Assembly (NCBI RefSeq): GCF_001039355.2
Contig: NW_019775802.1
Span: 565,816-629,815, forward strand
Source of the DNA: Lingula anatina
Lineage: Eukaryota; Brachiopoda; Lingulata; Lingulida; Lingulidae
Length of the DNA: 64,000 bases
Direction of reading: 5' to 3'
The translations under genes and the position numbers were made by a program. Below, piece after piece: positions 1-13,400 of this stretch (the first letter of the stretch is position 1; the number at the start of each line of letters is the position of its first letter). Under the pieces are notes generated by a model that saw only the letters and a program-made list of their open reading frames with translations, was not told where the DNA came from and ran no database searches.

Positions 1-1735
1 TTTTTTTTATTTATTTTTTTTTTATTTTGAGAAAGAGGAAGCAATGTATACGTTGTTATCCATAAGTTTTTCAAGTGGGAAAAGTGTGACTCTTGGGAAT
101 AACATATGCGGTTTTAATGGCAGTGGGCGTTTTGAACGTGAATGCTTTTACGACTCCTGATTCCTCAATGAATCAATGAAATAGCGTAAATTATACAACT
201 ATAACTTTATTCAGATAGTTTTACATGTACATTACAAACAGCAATGGGGAAACGAAAGAGAAACAACGTAAGGCGTACAAACATGGCATTACATGTACAA
301 GCATTGCGCCGTCTGCTCAGCTGGAACAGATAACTAGGAAATATCAATATGGAACGTCACTTAATTAGTTTGTCGTGGTGGTAATTACGTTTCACCTTAC
401 GTAGATCTGTCTGAAAAATAGATATTTACTGATAGATACAATATCTTTTGTGTGCTTTACTGTACAATGGCCTAAGATAGACCTATGCCACACGACACTC
501 CAAATCTAAAAGTGCAATGCTACGGAAAACTTCAGGATAGTTTGATTTCAGACAGAGTCCAAAGTAGCCGGGTGTTTGTATTTATAAAGCACTATTAGAC
601 CTTTCACTAAGTGAACACCTGGATGGACTGGTCACTCATTCAATGTCGTATAGGTTAGGAAAGTCTCCCGTGCCTCGTCCCAGAGGTGCGAGAGGTCCTT
701 ACAGGCATCACCTAGTGAAAGGTCCCGAGGTGAGACTACAACCTTTTTGTCGTTGAATTCTCCAAGGTAAGTTCAATTAATATACATGCATTTGGTTCTA
801 ATTCTACTGGATGACAAAAAACATTCACTCAGCTCTTTACGTTTGTTTATGATAATTTCACTTGAAAGCAGTGTAAACAATTATACAAACGATGAAGATA
901 AAGCTAAAGTCTGATTATTAGCAGTAATAAATCAAAGCAAAATGTTATCTGTAATCATGCAAGATAATGTCATAGCATTATATGTCATCTCGATATTCAT
1001 TATATAACATCTCCATTATTTAGCATTGTCTTGCAGGTATATCACAACACAGCTTGAGAGCTGAAATATCTCACGCCTTAAACAATGATTTCTTTGGCAA
1101 TCCGCTCCTAGTCATTCAGTTTCTTATTCTGATAACGTTTCACTGGGTCAAAAACAAATCCTTCATGTGGAATGTCACGCACAATAAGCTCAAATATGGA
1201 TATCTGTTGTGACTGCCACGTAGGTGCAACTTGCATTAAAGCCAGTCAGCTGCCATGGGGCCTAATATTGTATTGCAGCTGTGGGATTTCACACTAGCTA
1301 CATATTTCTCTATTTTCGTTATTTCTGTCCGATTCTCCTATCTTTCTTTTCGTTCTTTCTTTCTGTCTTCTTCGTTAATGCGCAGCATCTGAAAACGCGT
1401 GCCGATTTCTGTTTGTCGTCCTTTCTATTTACTTGCTTTCTTGCTTTTGATTTTTTTCTTTTTCTGTTTTTCTTCTCGTTGACGCACGGTTGTTATGTCT
1501 GTGGAATTTTGCGTCGTCTGTGCGAATGTTCATTACGACATTTCATCCAGATATACCGATGCGTCCGAATAAAGTCACTTCCGTTGACATGTGCTTCTCA
1601 GTTTATATCCATTAGTCCTTATGTATGTCTAGGAATACGCGACACACGGATACAAACATATGATTCGAAGCGTTCTTATGTTTGTGTAAAGAAGGTGAGT
1701 GACATAATTATGGAATGTCTTCGCTACATTTGTCT
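1..1735. other. 3' flank of the GPCR; no other gene seen
   Basis: Begins with a T-rich run (1-29). Probably holds the GPCR 3'UTR (transcribed leftwards); the reverse-strand AATAAA at 212-207 is one possible poly(A) signal, unproven. A pyrimidine-rich plus-strand stretch at 1300-1470 gives an open frame rich in F, L and S that has no recognisable domain and is treated as noise. A small inverted-repeat element sits at 598-724. Confidence 0.5.
598..724. mobile_element. Small MITE-like element with ~16-bp inverted ends
   Basis: The left end GACCTTTCACTAAGTGA is the inverted counterpart of the right end CACCTAGTGAAAGGTC, with one mismatch across the arms. The 127-bp body has no open frame. Size and structure fit a non-autonomous DNA-transposon remnant. 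No clear target-site duplication was found, so a chance or regulatory palindrome is possible. Confidence 0.4.
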
Positions 1736-2953
1736 TCAATCTTGGTTAGATATTCTGCTGATCTCGCTGTCTATAGTGTACGACCCTTGAGTCAGCTTGG
1801 AGGACTCACTCTGCCGCCTTTCATGTCTTCTTCTGCTGCCGCTGAAGTGAAAGTATCCTTTCAGTCTGTCTTTCGTAGAGTGAGACATTTGCCAAGATGC
1901 AAACAAAATCGGATTTGAGCACGTTGAGAGGAACCCAAAAAGGACGAATGTAGTGTAAGTGACGTCAAAATGGCTCGTATTTTCTTCGGTTTCAAGTACA
2001 AGGTTGGTTACCAAGTCAAGAATCTGCACTGGCCACCAACACAGCCCAAATGTCACCACCATGCAGATAAGGTACTTTTGGGTCTGCTTCTCTTGACGTA
2101 CGTCCAAATCATCCGTCTCTTCTGCAAAAACAGAATAATTATTGGAATCTCCGCTATTACCTTCTGCTTCTATGCCATGGTTTCGAGACCAAGTTATCAC
2201 TGGTTCGCGGCACGAATTCTCGAAGCTGTTCGGCGTTTCTTGCGATTTTAGGTCAGCTGAAACCTTAACGAACAGAAAACTGATGAAAGCCAAAGGCAAA
2301 ATGTAGAGTGTGACAAAAATAGCCCGTACGAAGTCCTCAGTGCGAGTTTCGTGGTTCAGGCCGCAAATAGCCGCTCCTTTTAATAACGGTAGGTAGTAGC
2401 CAATATCAAGGTACTTCACATATACGGCATAGGGTAGGACCAAGCAAAGCGACACAACCCAAATGGCAATGATGCACAGGCCCGCGGGTACCCGTGATTT
2501 CATTGGATACACAACCTTCCTGTAACGGTCAATGGCGATTACGACATATGTGAGCATTGAGGCATGATTGGGATAACTCTGCATCATGGGTAAAAAATAG
2601 CACAAAAAGCTGCCAAATATCCAGTCCTGGAGAGTCAGATTCGAAACTGATATCGGCAAAACAAATAGGCATTTAAGAATATCTGAAAGTGCGGCATTGC
2701 CTAATAGAAAGAAAAGAGGGTCTTTGTACATCCCCCGTTTGATGACAACAGCAATGATAGTCAGGTTTCCCAGTAGCCCGGACAGTCCCACCAGTACGAA
2801 CAGAAACAGGAATACCGGGTAGACATCCTGCATTGACTTTTTGATATGCGGTGTTGTCCAGTCAATGTCGGAGTTGTTGGGGATGTCACGTTCATTAAGC
2901 CAGTGTAGCACTAAGTATCTGTCACCGCCATCAAGCTCTTCAAGGCCCATCAT
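1736..2953 (-). CDS. Orphan class A (rhodopsin-like) G-protein-coupled receptor, 405 aa, single coding exon
   Basis: A seven-helix plasma-membrane receptor that should couple an extracellular, probably peptide, ligand to G proteins. Helices lie at about 45-72 (GN, N63), 80-103 (LSD, D91), 115-145, 157-178, 208-231, 294-318 and 330-355. Visible class A marks: C118 and C197 (disulphide pair), DRY at 142-144, FxxCWWP at 302-308, and NPILF at 347-351 in place of NPxxY. N26 is an N-glycosylation sequon in the N-terminus. The third intracellular loop is long and polar (232-290), and the tail is Arg/Ser-rich without an obvious palmitoylation Cys. Start: the ATG pair at 2953 follows an in-frame TAA two codons upstream. 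A good acceptor (TTTTGCATTCAG, AG at 2965-2964) precedes it, so a 5'UTR intron is likely. Length and features are normal for a peptide-type receptor. I cannot name the ligand or subfamily. Confidence 0.94.
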   Translation of the reverse strand: MMGLEELDGGDRYLVLHWLNERDIPNNSDIDWTTPHIKKSMQDVYPVFLFLFVLVGLSGLLGNLTIIAVVIKRGMYKDPLFFLLGNAALSDILKCLFVLPISVSNLTLQDWIFGSFLCYFLPMMQSYPNHASMLTYVVIAIDRYRKVVYPMKSRVPAGLCIIAIWVVSLCLVLPYAVYVKYLDIGYYLPLLKGAAICGLNHETRTEDFVRAIFVTLYILPLAFISFLFVKVSADLKSQETPNSFENSCREPVITWSRNHGIEAEGNSGDSNNYSVFAEETDDLDVRQEKQTQKYLICMVVTFGLCWWPVQILDLVTNLVLETEENTSHFDVTYTTFVLFGFLSTCSNPILFASWQMSHSTKDRLKGYFHFSGSRRRHERRQSESSKLTQGSYTIDSEISRISNQD

Positions 2954-3545
2954 GCGTTACTGTCTGAATGCAAAAATGTATAATTGAACAAATCTTAATG
3001 AGAAACATGTGACAAACGCAAAGATATCAAAGATATAAAAGAATAGTTTTTGTTTCAACTTAAAACCCATTAAATCATTGAAGAGAATCTGGGGTTCACG
3101 TTTTTGTTAATAAACCTGAACCAGACCATTGAATAACATTTTGTAATACAATTTTGTTGTTCATATTCACAGCTGCAATATAACATCCTAATCGGCTGCA
3201 TAGTACATCATAACCATAGAAAAAATAACCCATGTCACCGATGACAGAAAGAATTCAGTCTACCAATGGCGGGAATATATAAACAGTTCTGAACAAATTA
3301 CCGGAGACACAAAAATACCTAATTTCCACATCGTCCAGCAATCTAGTTAAACAATAACGATACGTTGTAAACCTATGTCAACACTTAACATGGGTTCAGT
3401 CAGTATAAATAAGCATATTATTAGCTTTTAAAATGCACAAAAGTAAAATATGTCAAAAGCAAAAGAACAAACGCCAAACAACAACATCGTCTCTCTGTTT
3501 GCTTGATGGTGAATGGACTTTACAAACTTCAGAAAATGTATCAAA

Positions 3546-3619
3546 TTGTGTGTGTGTGTGTGTGTGCGTGTGTGTGCATGTGTGTGTGTGGTTGGGTGGG
3601 TTGGTGTGGGTGTGTGTTT
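3546..3619. repeat. (GT)n microsatellite, interrupted
   Basis: Mostly GT dinucleotides with CG, CA and GGTT interruptions. Open frames over it on both strands (runs of VC or of HT) are artefacts of the repeat. Confidence 0.9.
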
Positions 3620-6062
3620 TAACCGATCAAGGCGACTGCCGAGCGTGACCTGGGCAGCGTTACCCTTTGATGTCGCCATCATTCATGTTTCTTATTATCA
3701 TTTCCGGAAAAATTCTTGAGCATGGTCGACTAGCAAGGCAACCCCGACCGTATACATGATATCAAAGCTTTGTCACCTGCGATACGTTACACAATCTCCC
3801 TGTTAGGCAGACTAATGTGTCGTCGGTGCCATGGGTTATAACGCACTGATACTTGTAATAATCTTATCCACGTAGCTGATATCAATTAGATACATGTAGC
3901 TACTTGAGGTGCCTTTTGGAGACCTGGTAAGAAATGCGTTTTACCAAGAAATATATGACTGCTGGAGGCATAAGAGATATTCTTTAAAAAACTGCCTGGT
4001 TTCCCCCGGATCTCCGTCCCTTATATAAGAGTTGCATTTAAAATTTGCGATAATATACAGTCTTATAGCTGAAAGGGTGATAGGTGACTTTGAGGTCGTA
4101 GACGTGCTACGTGAATATGGCGGTCGCTGCGAAAAAAAAACTTCTAAGTGCGTAAGATGAGGTGGGAAAGCCAAGACAGTTGAGGAAAAAACGAAGCTAA
4201 AATCGCGTTTCTGGTGAATAATGTACTTACGTTTTATGTTCATAAATACTTGATATTTAAATGAAAACTCCACGGGATTTTCCTGGAGTAAAGATATTTT
4301 CCTCCTACTCACGATTAATTGCTTGACCCGTTCTTAGCCTTGCACTTAGATTTGATGGTTTATTCGACTTTCTACTGAATACTTTTAGAATAATTGCCTG
4401 GCTAATTATTATAAACGGCATTTGCCGTCACACGGATTGCCTCGTTTTCACACAGGTGGGTTGTTTTATGTTACAAAACGATGAAAGCTGGCAATGGCTC
4501 TTGGTGAGACTAAAAAAATAATAACGGCACACTGTACGCTTCATATTAACTTTAATTCAAAGAGCTTTATTGGTCTTTATTTTCTTTACAGTCTGAAACA
4601 TAAAAAACTTTAGAGAACATACATGTGACTGTGGGTGGATTTGAAACGAGTGGAGAGAATCTCTAACAATTCATTTTGGCGGGAAATCCCATTTAACTAT
4701 TCCAAACACCATTCAGGGGCCCTCTCAAAAACAACATCGGCACTTTTATACGCAACGGGGAAAAAAGGTCTCATAGCACTTAGAGGATTTAAAAGCCAAA
4801 GCAAAAATAGTTTTGCTACACGAATTATAAGTAGATTATACATCAAGGTAAACCATAGGGGTTTCTTTTGGGTTGCTCCTGGCATCTGGCAAATCTTTAA
4901 ACGGCTATCTAAGCATGATAGCATGGCTATCTAAAAATCTGTAAGAATGGTTATCGGCTCTTTAGTCAGAAATGAACAGTGTTTTGAATATACAAAGTGG
5001 ATAAAACGTCATTTGTTTTGATAAGAATCTTTTCCTGGTAACGAGTGTAAAGATTTGACGACGAAATGGAAGAAAATTGAAATTCTCCAAGGTGATAAAA
5101 ACCATTACTGTATATAATGCTTCTACAGATTCTGCATTGTTTTCCTAACAATGAATGTTGCAGTAATAGGATTCTAATTTTTTTATCCTCAGTAAGGATC
5201 TTTATCAATGACCAATATATGACTTAAAAATGTCATGCATAAAATACTGTCATGTTATTACAGCAGTTGTACGTAAAACATCTAATTTCGAGATCGCATA
5301 CAGATGTCTCCAACGTTTACAATATTAATGGATATCAGTGCGGATGACCGATATAAAAAAAGTTTGATCACCGCGTTTACGTAGCACTGGCATTACAGGA
5401 AAAGTCTGCAGGTATAAACAAAATCGTCTTCATGGAGCATTTCGTTCCAGTAATTCGACGGCTATGCTTTTTATAAATTTTCTTATTATTGCTTCTCCCT
5501 ACAGATTTCTAATGATATTTCCTATAGTTAATTTCCTTTGGACTCCAGAAAGTTCATGTAAAGATCCCCCGTGGGTTCTTATAGGAAATAAACAATGTTC
5601 CAAGCTATTTCTGTAGGTTCCACAATATCATACATGTATATCAGGTCTCCTTCGAAAATTATGCAGTTGTTTTAGCAACCCATCACATATTCTCCGCCAC
5701 TACTATTTTGATCTGCAGGAGTACACACAATGGACAATAGAAGTGTCACCCCCTGAATCAGAGTAATCAAAGTAGGTAGATCTTGAGTAGTTATAATGCC
5801 TGGTCTACTTATAATGTGACTAATAAGTATAAAACCGCTGTACCATGGAATTGTATTGTAGGCATTTTTGTGAAATTTGATGTTAATAAAATGATACTGT
5901 TGTCCATGACGTTAGGTCAAATAAGAAGCCAAAAATAATGTCATGGACGTTTGGTATAAGACAAATTCAAGTAGTTGGGGGAAATGAACCCGGGGCAGCA
6001 CAACAAAATCGTATATAATTTTCCGTGCGATTTTCTACATTGTAAATATCGACGGGCTACGG

Positions 6063-6283
6063 CAGTGGCGGATTTAGAGGGAGGACGGGGGGGGTCCTGA
6101 CATCCCCCCTCCTTCGATTTCTGGCCCCCTCTTGAAATTAGAATTTAGACTAGCAGAATCCTAGTTCTAAACTGCACCAAATGGCACCGTTCGCCCTCTA
6201 AAATACCAAAAATTTTCCAGGCCCTTGGGGGGGGGGGGGGGGGGGGGGACCCCGCCATTCAAATTATCCTGGATCCGCCCCGG
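6063..6283. mobile_element. Inverted-ended repeat with a 22-G tract and a candidate TACGG target duplication
   Basis: The left end CAGTGGCGGATTTAGAGG and the reverse complement of the right end CCGGGGCGGATCCAGGAT align imperfectly as terminal inverted repeats. TACGG occurs immediately outside both ends (6058-6062 and 6284-6288), as expected for a 5-bp target-site duplication. Inside are a run of 22 G (6227-6248) and a segment (about 6165-6222) similar to 33711-33770, so this is a dispersed family. It has no coding capacity; non-autonomous DNA transposon is my inference. Confidence 0.55.
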
Positions 6284-7350
6284 TACGGCCTTTTGTTCTC
6301 CATCATGACTTTCAAGTCAGGTCGAGAAAACTCGGTTAATCGGTCGAAAGATGAGCATATGGCACCCCTTCAAACTCAGTGCAGTTGCTGTTCACCCTCC
6401 TTGATTTCCTTGATGATTGATACGTTATCGGTTGCAGTACCCGTACTGGAAATTTGCAATGTCATCTATGATATTGCTACGGCCTACGGGGTTAAAAATT
6501 TAACGGGAGTTTCATCTTGACTTAGAATCGTAAAGCTCGGGAGGTCGAGAAACCGCTCGACGCTACAGCAAAAAAATCTTTCAAAGCGTGTCATCGTCAA
6601 GGTGCTGCATGTTGGAGCAGTTGACAACCGAAATACAGCTGACGATCTCACACACGTCATACCGTACAGCGTGTATGACCCTTTTTTCGTATATTTTGAC
6701 ATAAAACTGGCTTTTTCGCGATATGCCTCAACTGAGAGTGACTATGCTTTAGCCCAATGCGGACATTACAAGTGACGCTACTGTGTTGGATTATCAACGC
6801 AACGCAGTTAACGTTCTACATAAATGACATTAAATCGATTTTCTTCATCTTTAAGAGCAGAATTATGCACGTGTTTATCCTTCTGTCCGAGACCAAATCT
6901 GTGACAGCATTCAATTAAGCATGTCTAAATGATAGTTAATTGAAGATTGACTTTTCGACGCTAAGGCGTCGGAATTTATGTCCATTGTTGCACGTCTCCC
7001 GTAAATTACTACATGCAGTATCCTCTGTGTTTTCATCCTAATTACTCTGTCTGCGTAGTTTCATTTTCCTGTCTATTTTCAATTACAGTCATGTTCTTTA
7101 CAAGCCATTGCATCGCCTCAGTAGCTTCCCGATTCTCGACTGGTATTTCTAAATACGGTACATGTAGTTATTGGCAATAATCGACCCAGTGCGTTTGCTC
7201 TTTATTCTGGTTTCGTTGTGTAAAAAAAAAACAATTATGAGCAAACAACAGGGTATTCTTCAGGCATATTTCGTATTTATCAACATTAGGCACCACGTGA
7301 GTGATCTGCCTTTAGATTACCTAGGTTAAAAATTTGTATTCATTCATCTC

Positions 7351-7359
7351 GTGTGTGTA

Positions 7360-7416
<57 letters not shown>
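7351..7416. repeat. Compound (GT)n(GA)n microsatellite
   Basis: GT repeats with one interruption to 7368, then about 24 uninterrupted GA units to 7416. The open frame of alternating R and E across it is not a gene. Confidence 0.95.
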
Positions 7417-7419
<3 letters not shown>

Positions 7420-10400
7420 GCGCTTCTGGTTTCATTTTCAAGGCGAGCCGTATCTTTTTTTTTTTTTTTCAAACGATCTTTTGTATGACCCTGATTGGAG
7501 CCAAATCGATGACCATCCGCTACGAGAAGTTTATACCATTAGAGTCGGTTCGTTTCCAGAACTATAAATATTGTCTGTTTGAATGTTTCTTAAGCCAATC
7601 TTTTTTCAAAAAAACTAATTCCAGCAGGTCTAAATAGGTGCTAGTAACATGTTTTTCATGTAGCGTAAGGTGAAAAGGAACATAAAAGCAGCATCTTCAA
7701 GCCATATTTTTATATTCACTGTTACCAAGAAAATCAATGCCTTTTAAAATAAATTACTGTTACAAAAGAGAGCAAGGCTGAGACTCTAGAGACAAGGTAA
7801 GGGAAGGAATTTACCTATAAACTTCAATTAGCGTCAATTTGAGCGACAAACCTACAATTAAATGGACCTCTTGGTTCGTGATACGAAAAAAATGGCAATG
7901 ACGGCAAGATAAATCCTGCCTGCTAAACAACAACCGTTGCTTTGGAAACATGTTTTAATTAAGGTAAACTTCTGCTTCCTTAGCAGGAAAGTCTTACACA
8001 AGGTCTTAATGAGCAGTGGGCTGTAATTCTGGATTCTGTTCAATCCGTGGCTCATTCCAAGAAACCTGCCTTAAATGACGCTGACGCGTTAAAAGCTATC
8101 CATTTGATCATTAAAATACAGGTTGTTATTACCATCGAATTTTTATAATTATCTCGCTTAACGCTGGTAATCTGAGTGGACGAACATAGAGAACAAAATA
8201 TCATAACCAGCGAGGGTATCGATGTTTGCGTTAATGAAGTTTCACGCGAAACATGATTTTCACAAGAACGCGTTTGATCAAATTAATCTTAAATGTCGGC
8301 TCTGAAGGGTTAGATTGACACAGCCACGCTGTTAGTTGTTGAAAAATAGTAAAACATCGGCCGTGCACTTCTCAAAAAGTGCACTATGTCCGAATTTTTT
8401 ATAGATGACAGATGCAACCTGACTATCATGGATTTAAGCATTGGGTGGTTATGAATTACTTCATCGAGGCAGTTTTACAAATGATATAGGCCAATGGTGT
8501 TACCAAGTCAGTTTAAACTAAATCAGATGTACATCTGGAGATTCCTTTAGTGTCGTCTCATTCTTGAATGCAGATGTCTCCAGATTTGAGTCTTCAAATT
8601 TTTTGTGCTACATGTATACACTACTGAAAAGCTAATAAAAATCTTATGCTTCTTCATGATTGGTTCAAGACAGCGGGGATCATTACTGTAGCAATAACAA
8701 ATTGGTTGGCGGTTATTATTGAGGTAGGTGTGAGCGGAAAATTAGTTTGAGTTCTAACGGTGTTTATATGTATATAATAATCATAAACACTCGTATCACG
8801 GAGTCATTTTCCCTGAACACATCGATTCCCAAGAACAGGTGCTTTGAATTTTTATTTTTAGTTTTGTCAATATACCATCAATTAGGTGATGATAAATTGC
8901 ATGTTCTTCATAAACACCCAGGTACACGTCAATAGGTTTTCGCAATGTCACCACGCTCACACGGTCAATGATTACAAGTTTATTGAACCTCGTGTAATTA
9001 AGCACGCAATTAAGCGCATCTTTACCAACCACCTTTGATCATGTACATAGCAGTCTGCCGTTCTTTGTCCTGACATATTTTATGAAGCAAGTTAATGGCC
9101 AAGTATCTGTGAACTGAAGCCCTATAACAAAGCAGATGGACAACGACCTTCCGCTCTAACGTCTTCTGATTACAGCGGGAAATCTAGTCTAAATCGTCTG
9201 CCATTTCTTGACAAGATTTGTCTCCCCGCAAAAAGTTCTAAAAGGAGAACATACAAAAGCCAAAATGAGAAAGAAATGATGATGACGACGAAGCCTACTA
9301 GAGGAAAGTATCAATTTCGTGTCGACGATCCATCCTAAAGAAAGATAAATTTGCAATTCATTATCTCAAAATTGAAAAAATGTAACAAGATCTTTGTTGT
9401 GGTTTCCATCCCTCTATAATTTCATCAGTTTCGATAAAGTGCTTTCCAAATACTTTAGAGCAAGAAACACGTTCTATATCATGCCAATTTTAAATACAAA
9501 TTATGCACTGCAATACGGTCGTGGCAACAAAATAACAGCGTCAATAACTGAAGCGTGGACTTTTCTGACAATTTTAATCAACTTAATCTTAAGCCTTTAC
9601 AGGAAGCAGAGTAGACTTTAATCAGAAATGTTATATAACTGTAAAACTGCAAGACTATATCTATTTCTAGATGTTTCCCTTCGTCCTAAAAATTTACTGG
9701 CCATATTTATGTACTGGTATTGACGGCAATGAGTTCTAAGTAGGTTCACGCGTCGCAATATTCGGACCGGTATTGTAGCAAGATATCTGCATTTGAAACA
9801 AAAGATAAGGAAATACTTTTTTAAAACCAGCAGAAAAAGCTTGGATCTTGTCACGTAGAATAGCGTTTTTGAACTATAACATTTATTTGGAAAGAAAACC
9901 TTAAAGTCGCTCACCGGTTAATAAACCGTATATTTGATTGTGTACAATGTTACTGAGTTAAGTAAAATGAAAGAAAGAAACCCAACATCTCCTGTTGCCG
10001 CCAATATTTCAATCACAGATCCCAACATGACCTGTCTACTAGCAAGTGCTAATGTGCATGGCCTGTAATATTGGCATAAAACCCTTTGTGTACAACCGCA
10101 TGATGCGTTAAACCAAATTTTTCAGTTACGTTCTCTAGAGATATCTGTATTCAAACAGTATATGTTAGGCAAACTGCGATCTGTTTATCGATGTGTTCAT
10201 CTTCATGATTGCAGCCGAGCGAATTTTCTTTAAAAGCTCAGACCACATTGAATGACAAATCCGGTAGAAAAGACACCGACTGTAAAATACTTCACCTTTA
10301 AAACGGGAATCAGCATAATATCTTTGGAAAGAAAATGCGTGTATTAATTGCGCAGTCAGTCACAGATGGAACATTATCAGATATTGAGGAGCATTATTCG

Positions 10401-13400
10401 TTTCATCTGTGTCATAGACCATCGGCGTAGTAGCCGGAGTGTAGGGGGGAGAGCAATCCTACGCGCAGGAAGCAAGGGAGAATAAGCGACTCTGGTCACT
10501 TCTTTAATTAAGATGTATACTTGAATAAGCAATTTGCCTACCACCCTTTAGTCGCTATTTTTATAAACGGCTTAACATCCGCCCAACTCTTTACTATTTG
10601 CTTCCTACATGCTTTGATCAAAGATCCTTTGTAACAAAGTCAAGATCGTACCATTATTATAAACTACCTTCATCTCCTTTCAGTGCTCTTTTCGATAATT
10701 AATGAAGCATAATAAATCATCTTCTAAAATTCAAAGAAATGCTAGTAAAATGAATGGAAAACTTGGCATAATATTGATATACACGGGTTTCTACTTAGTT
10801 ATATCTAAAATAACAATCTATTTGGCTCTTTCTGTATTTTTATATCACCCAGGAGGAACAGGATTAAAATATAATATAATAGAATATGTGTCTACGAGGT
10901 TGATATCTCGTGATTTTAAAGATACATTTGAACCGAGCGTGTATTCCCAGTAACACATATAGATTATGACTGCTAGTTTCTTATACAACTCAAATAAAGT
11001 CGACATGCTAAGGGATAAACCGAGTTTATAACTCGACAAGCCACAAAAAAAGCTTTAAAACTGCACCTTTTTTCAAATTTTTGGTCGTAAATTGACCTAC
11101 TTTGCTGTCACGGTTTAAAAACAGCACAGATCCCTATCAAATATTATATTTTGGGTAATATGAAATGATATCCTTTGGTATATCTGTAAGTAACACTACT
11201 TGAAACTATATGGTGGTATTTGGCCATTCTTTGCCACAAATGACTTCCAATGCATCCTTAAAGAATGGTCTTAATATTTACCTGAACATTGGAAAGTATT
11301 GTTATGAATATAACCATGTACAGAGACGATCCAGCAACTGGAAGGGCATTAATCTGTTGTGTGACCCTTCATTTGTCAGAGTAGGCCCTACTTGGACGTA
11401 CTGGCATTCTAACGTAAATTCTCCAGTGCATTCTTCATATTTACTGGAGCGGTTATAGAAATTTCTGATAAGCTACTCTTCGTAATTCAATATGATATGA
11501 GCTCGATGAAATAACTAGCACTATGTGGAAAAATGAGTAATTGTCTCCTAAACCCTTTACTTCATGTTTTTCTTAGGCGTTTCATTGTGGCACGAAAGGC
11601 TTTTATTTCATTTAACCTCGCTCTACTTGACTCTTACTATGCGTATTTTCTAAACACAAACCGATGTACTTCTGAACGATTTTGTACTTAAGACATTTTT
11701 ACTGCAAAGATAACCGTCGGTAAAATACAATCCTAATTTTAATCCATACAGTCATCTGTCGTGACCACTATATTTATACCCTAACAAAACATTGTTCTGA
11801 TAAAATATATTTTTTTTGAGAAAGCCTAAGTTGCTGATTGCATTAACTAGTAAAGCAGAATGAGAGTGCCACATTACTTTTATAAGTCGGAAAAAACGTC
11901 AAACTTGAATGTCAACTAAACTAATAAAAAAAATCAAAAGACCACAGTCACAACTTACATAAGTATCCCCAAAGTGCCCGGCTTCAACTAGTTCGTTTTT
12001 CCCCCAAACATTCGAAAACCTTTTTCGGCAACAAGCTGCCAACCACTCGGCGTAGCATTTATGTAGACATACACTACGGTCTGCTATCACCTGTTGTCAT
12101 CATACGCACCAATCAGATCGCTTGAAATCACACATACCATAGAGCAACTGAGAACAGCTCCAGCTTCAGCCATAGCGGTTGCCAAGGTATAAACGCTGTT
12201 TATGGATATTGCTGTCGTGAGAACTTAATCTCTTTGCGTGACAGCCATACCACTGTCAAAGTATAAAACATCGCTAACTTGAAAACTTCTGAATACTGAT
12301 ACTATTGTTGCGTTGATTCTAAAATACTAAAAAAACAATGCTACAGCTGCTTAAAAAATGATGTCCTAAATGTGAGGAGAATTGTTAAAATTAGATTTCA
12401 ACTTGTCGCTTTTCACCTTGTAAACTAGATAGCAATCAGTACACTTGTGTAAAAGATAGTTACAAATGTCAAAAAAGCATCTGCCTCACTACAAACTTTA
12501 AAAAAACTGAAAATTGAGTATGGTGATTGTAAACCACTTCTATCGACATTGCCTTATTTTGTTGTTTATTTTGTTAGCTATCCATATGATAAACTAAATG
12601 TCACAAATGACAGGCTTTTAGCGGCTTTCACATGCTAGAAGCAAACACGTTGGGGGAGTGAGAGATTGAGAGTTATAGAAACAAATTAAACAATTATCTT
12701 CCTTAAATCCGAGATCGTAAAACAGTTTCTGTTTTATGTGTATTTTATAATATTTTTATTGCAAAAAGGCTTTTGTTCATTGTTCTGGCCTGGCCATAAG
12801 CCCTATTCAGGCGTATCAAATATCTACATCCCCACAAAATTTAAAGTGCATTTCGACACAACACACTGAATGTGAAACGTTTCCACTTGTCTCTGATTAT
12901 TCAATAAATATCATAACGGCCAATAACTTCAGGTTATTCAAAAACTTAGAAATTATTAAGTCTTGGGGGAATAGAGAGTTCCTATCCAGATGGATTGTAT
13001 TACATCGTCACAGACTTGCTTCATGCTTTTCACCGTTACTCAAAGAATAATCAAGAACGACATGGCTTAAAATAACGCGAACCAACGAAACCTGTTACAT
13101 ACACTATCAATAATTCCACCCGTCTGAAAATGAATATCTTGGATATCCCTTTATTCATTCGGCATAGAAAGGACAGTCCTTTAGCTAAGCTCCATCATAA
13201 ATTAAAAGCCTCACAGAGGAAAATAAACACCTAAAACGACATTAGGATGTGTGCCACCCTGCACACAAATGCCAGTGACACTGCATAAATGGCACCAGAG
13301 AGTCATAGAAAATGAAGGGCTAACCCCAGCGGTAGGCACATTTACTATCAGGTATTTGATTAGGAGGAACGAAGTAATCAGCAAAGGTTTAATGTCATAC

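Noticed and set aside
1281-1790. 169-codon open frame on the plus strand rich in Phe/Leu/Ser
   Set aside because: It lies in a pyrimidine-rich stretch of the GPCR 3' flank, has no domain, and low-complexity F/L composition follows from the T-rich base content.
1970-2251. 93-codon plus-strand open frame
   Set aside because: Antisense shadow of the GPCR coding exon.
3240-3290. TATA-like and CCAAT-like words upstream of the GPCR
   Set aside because: Read in the GPCR direction they are in the wrong order and spacing, and a 5'UTR intron makes the promoter position unknown.
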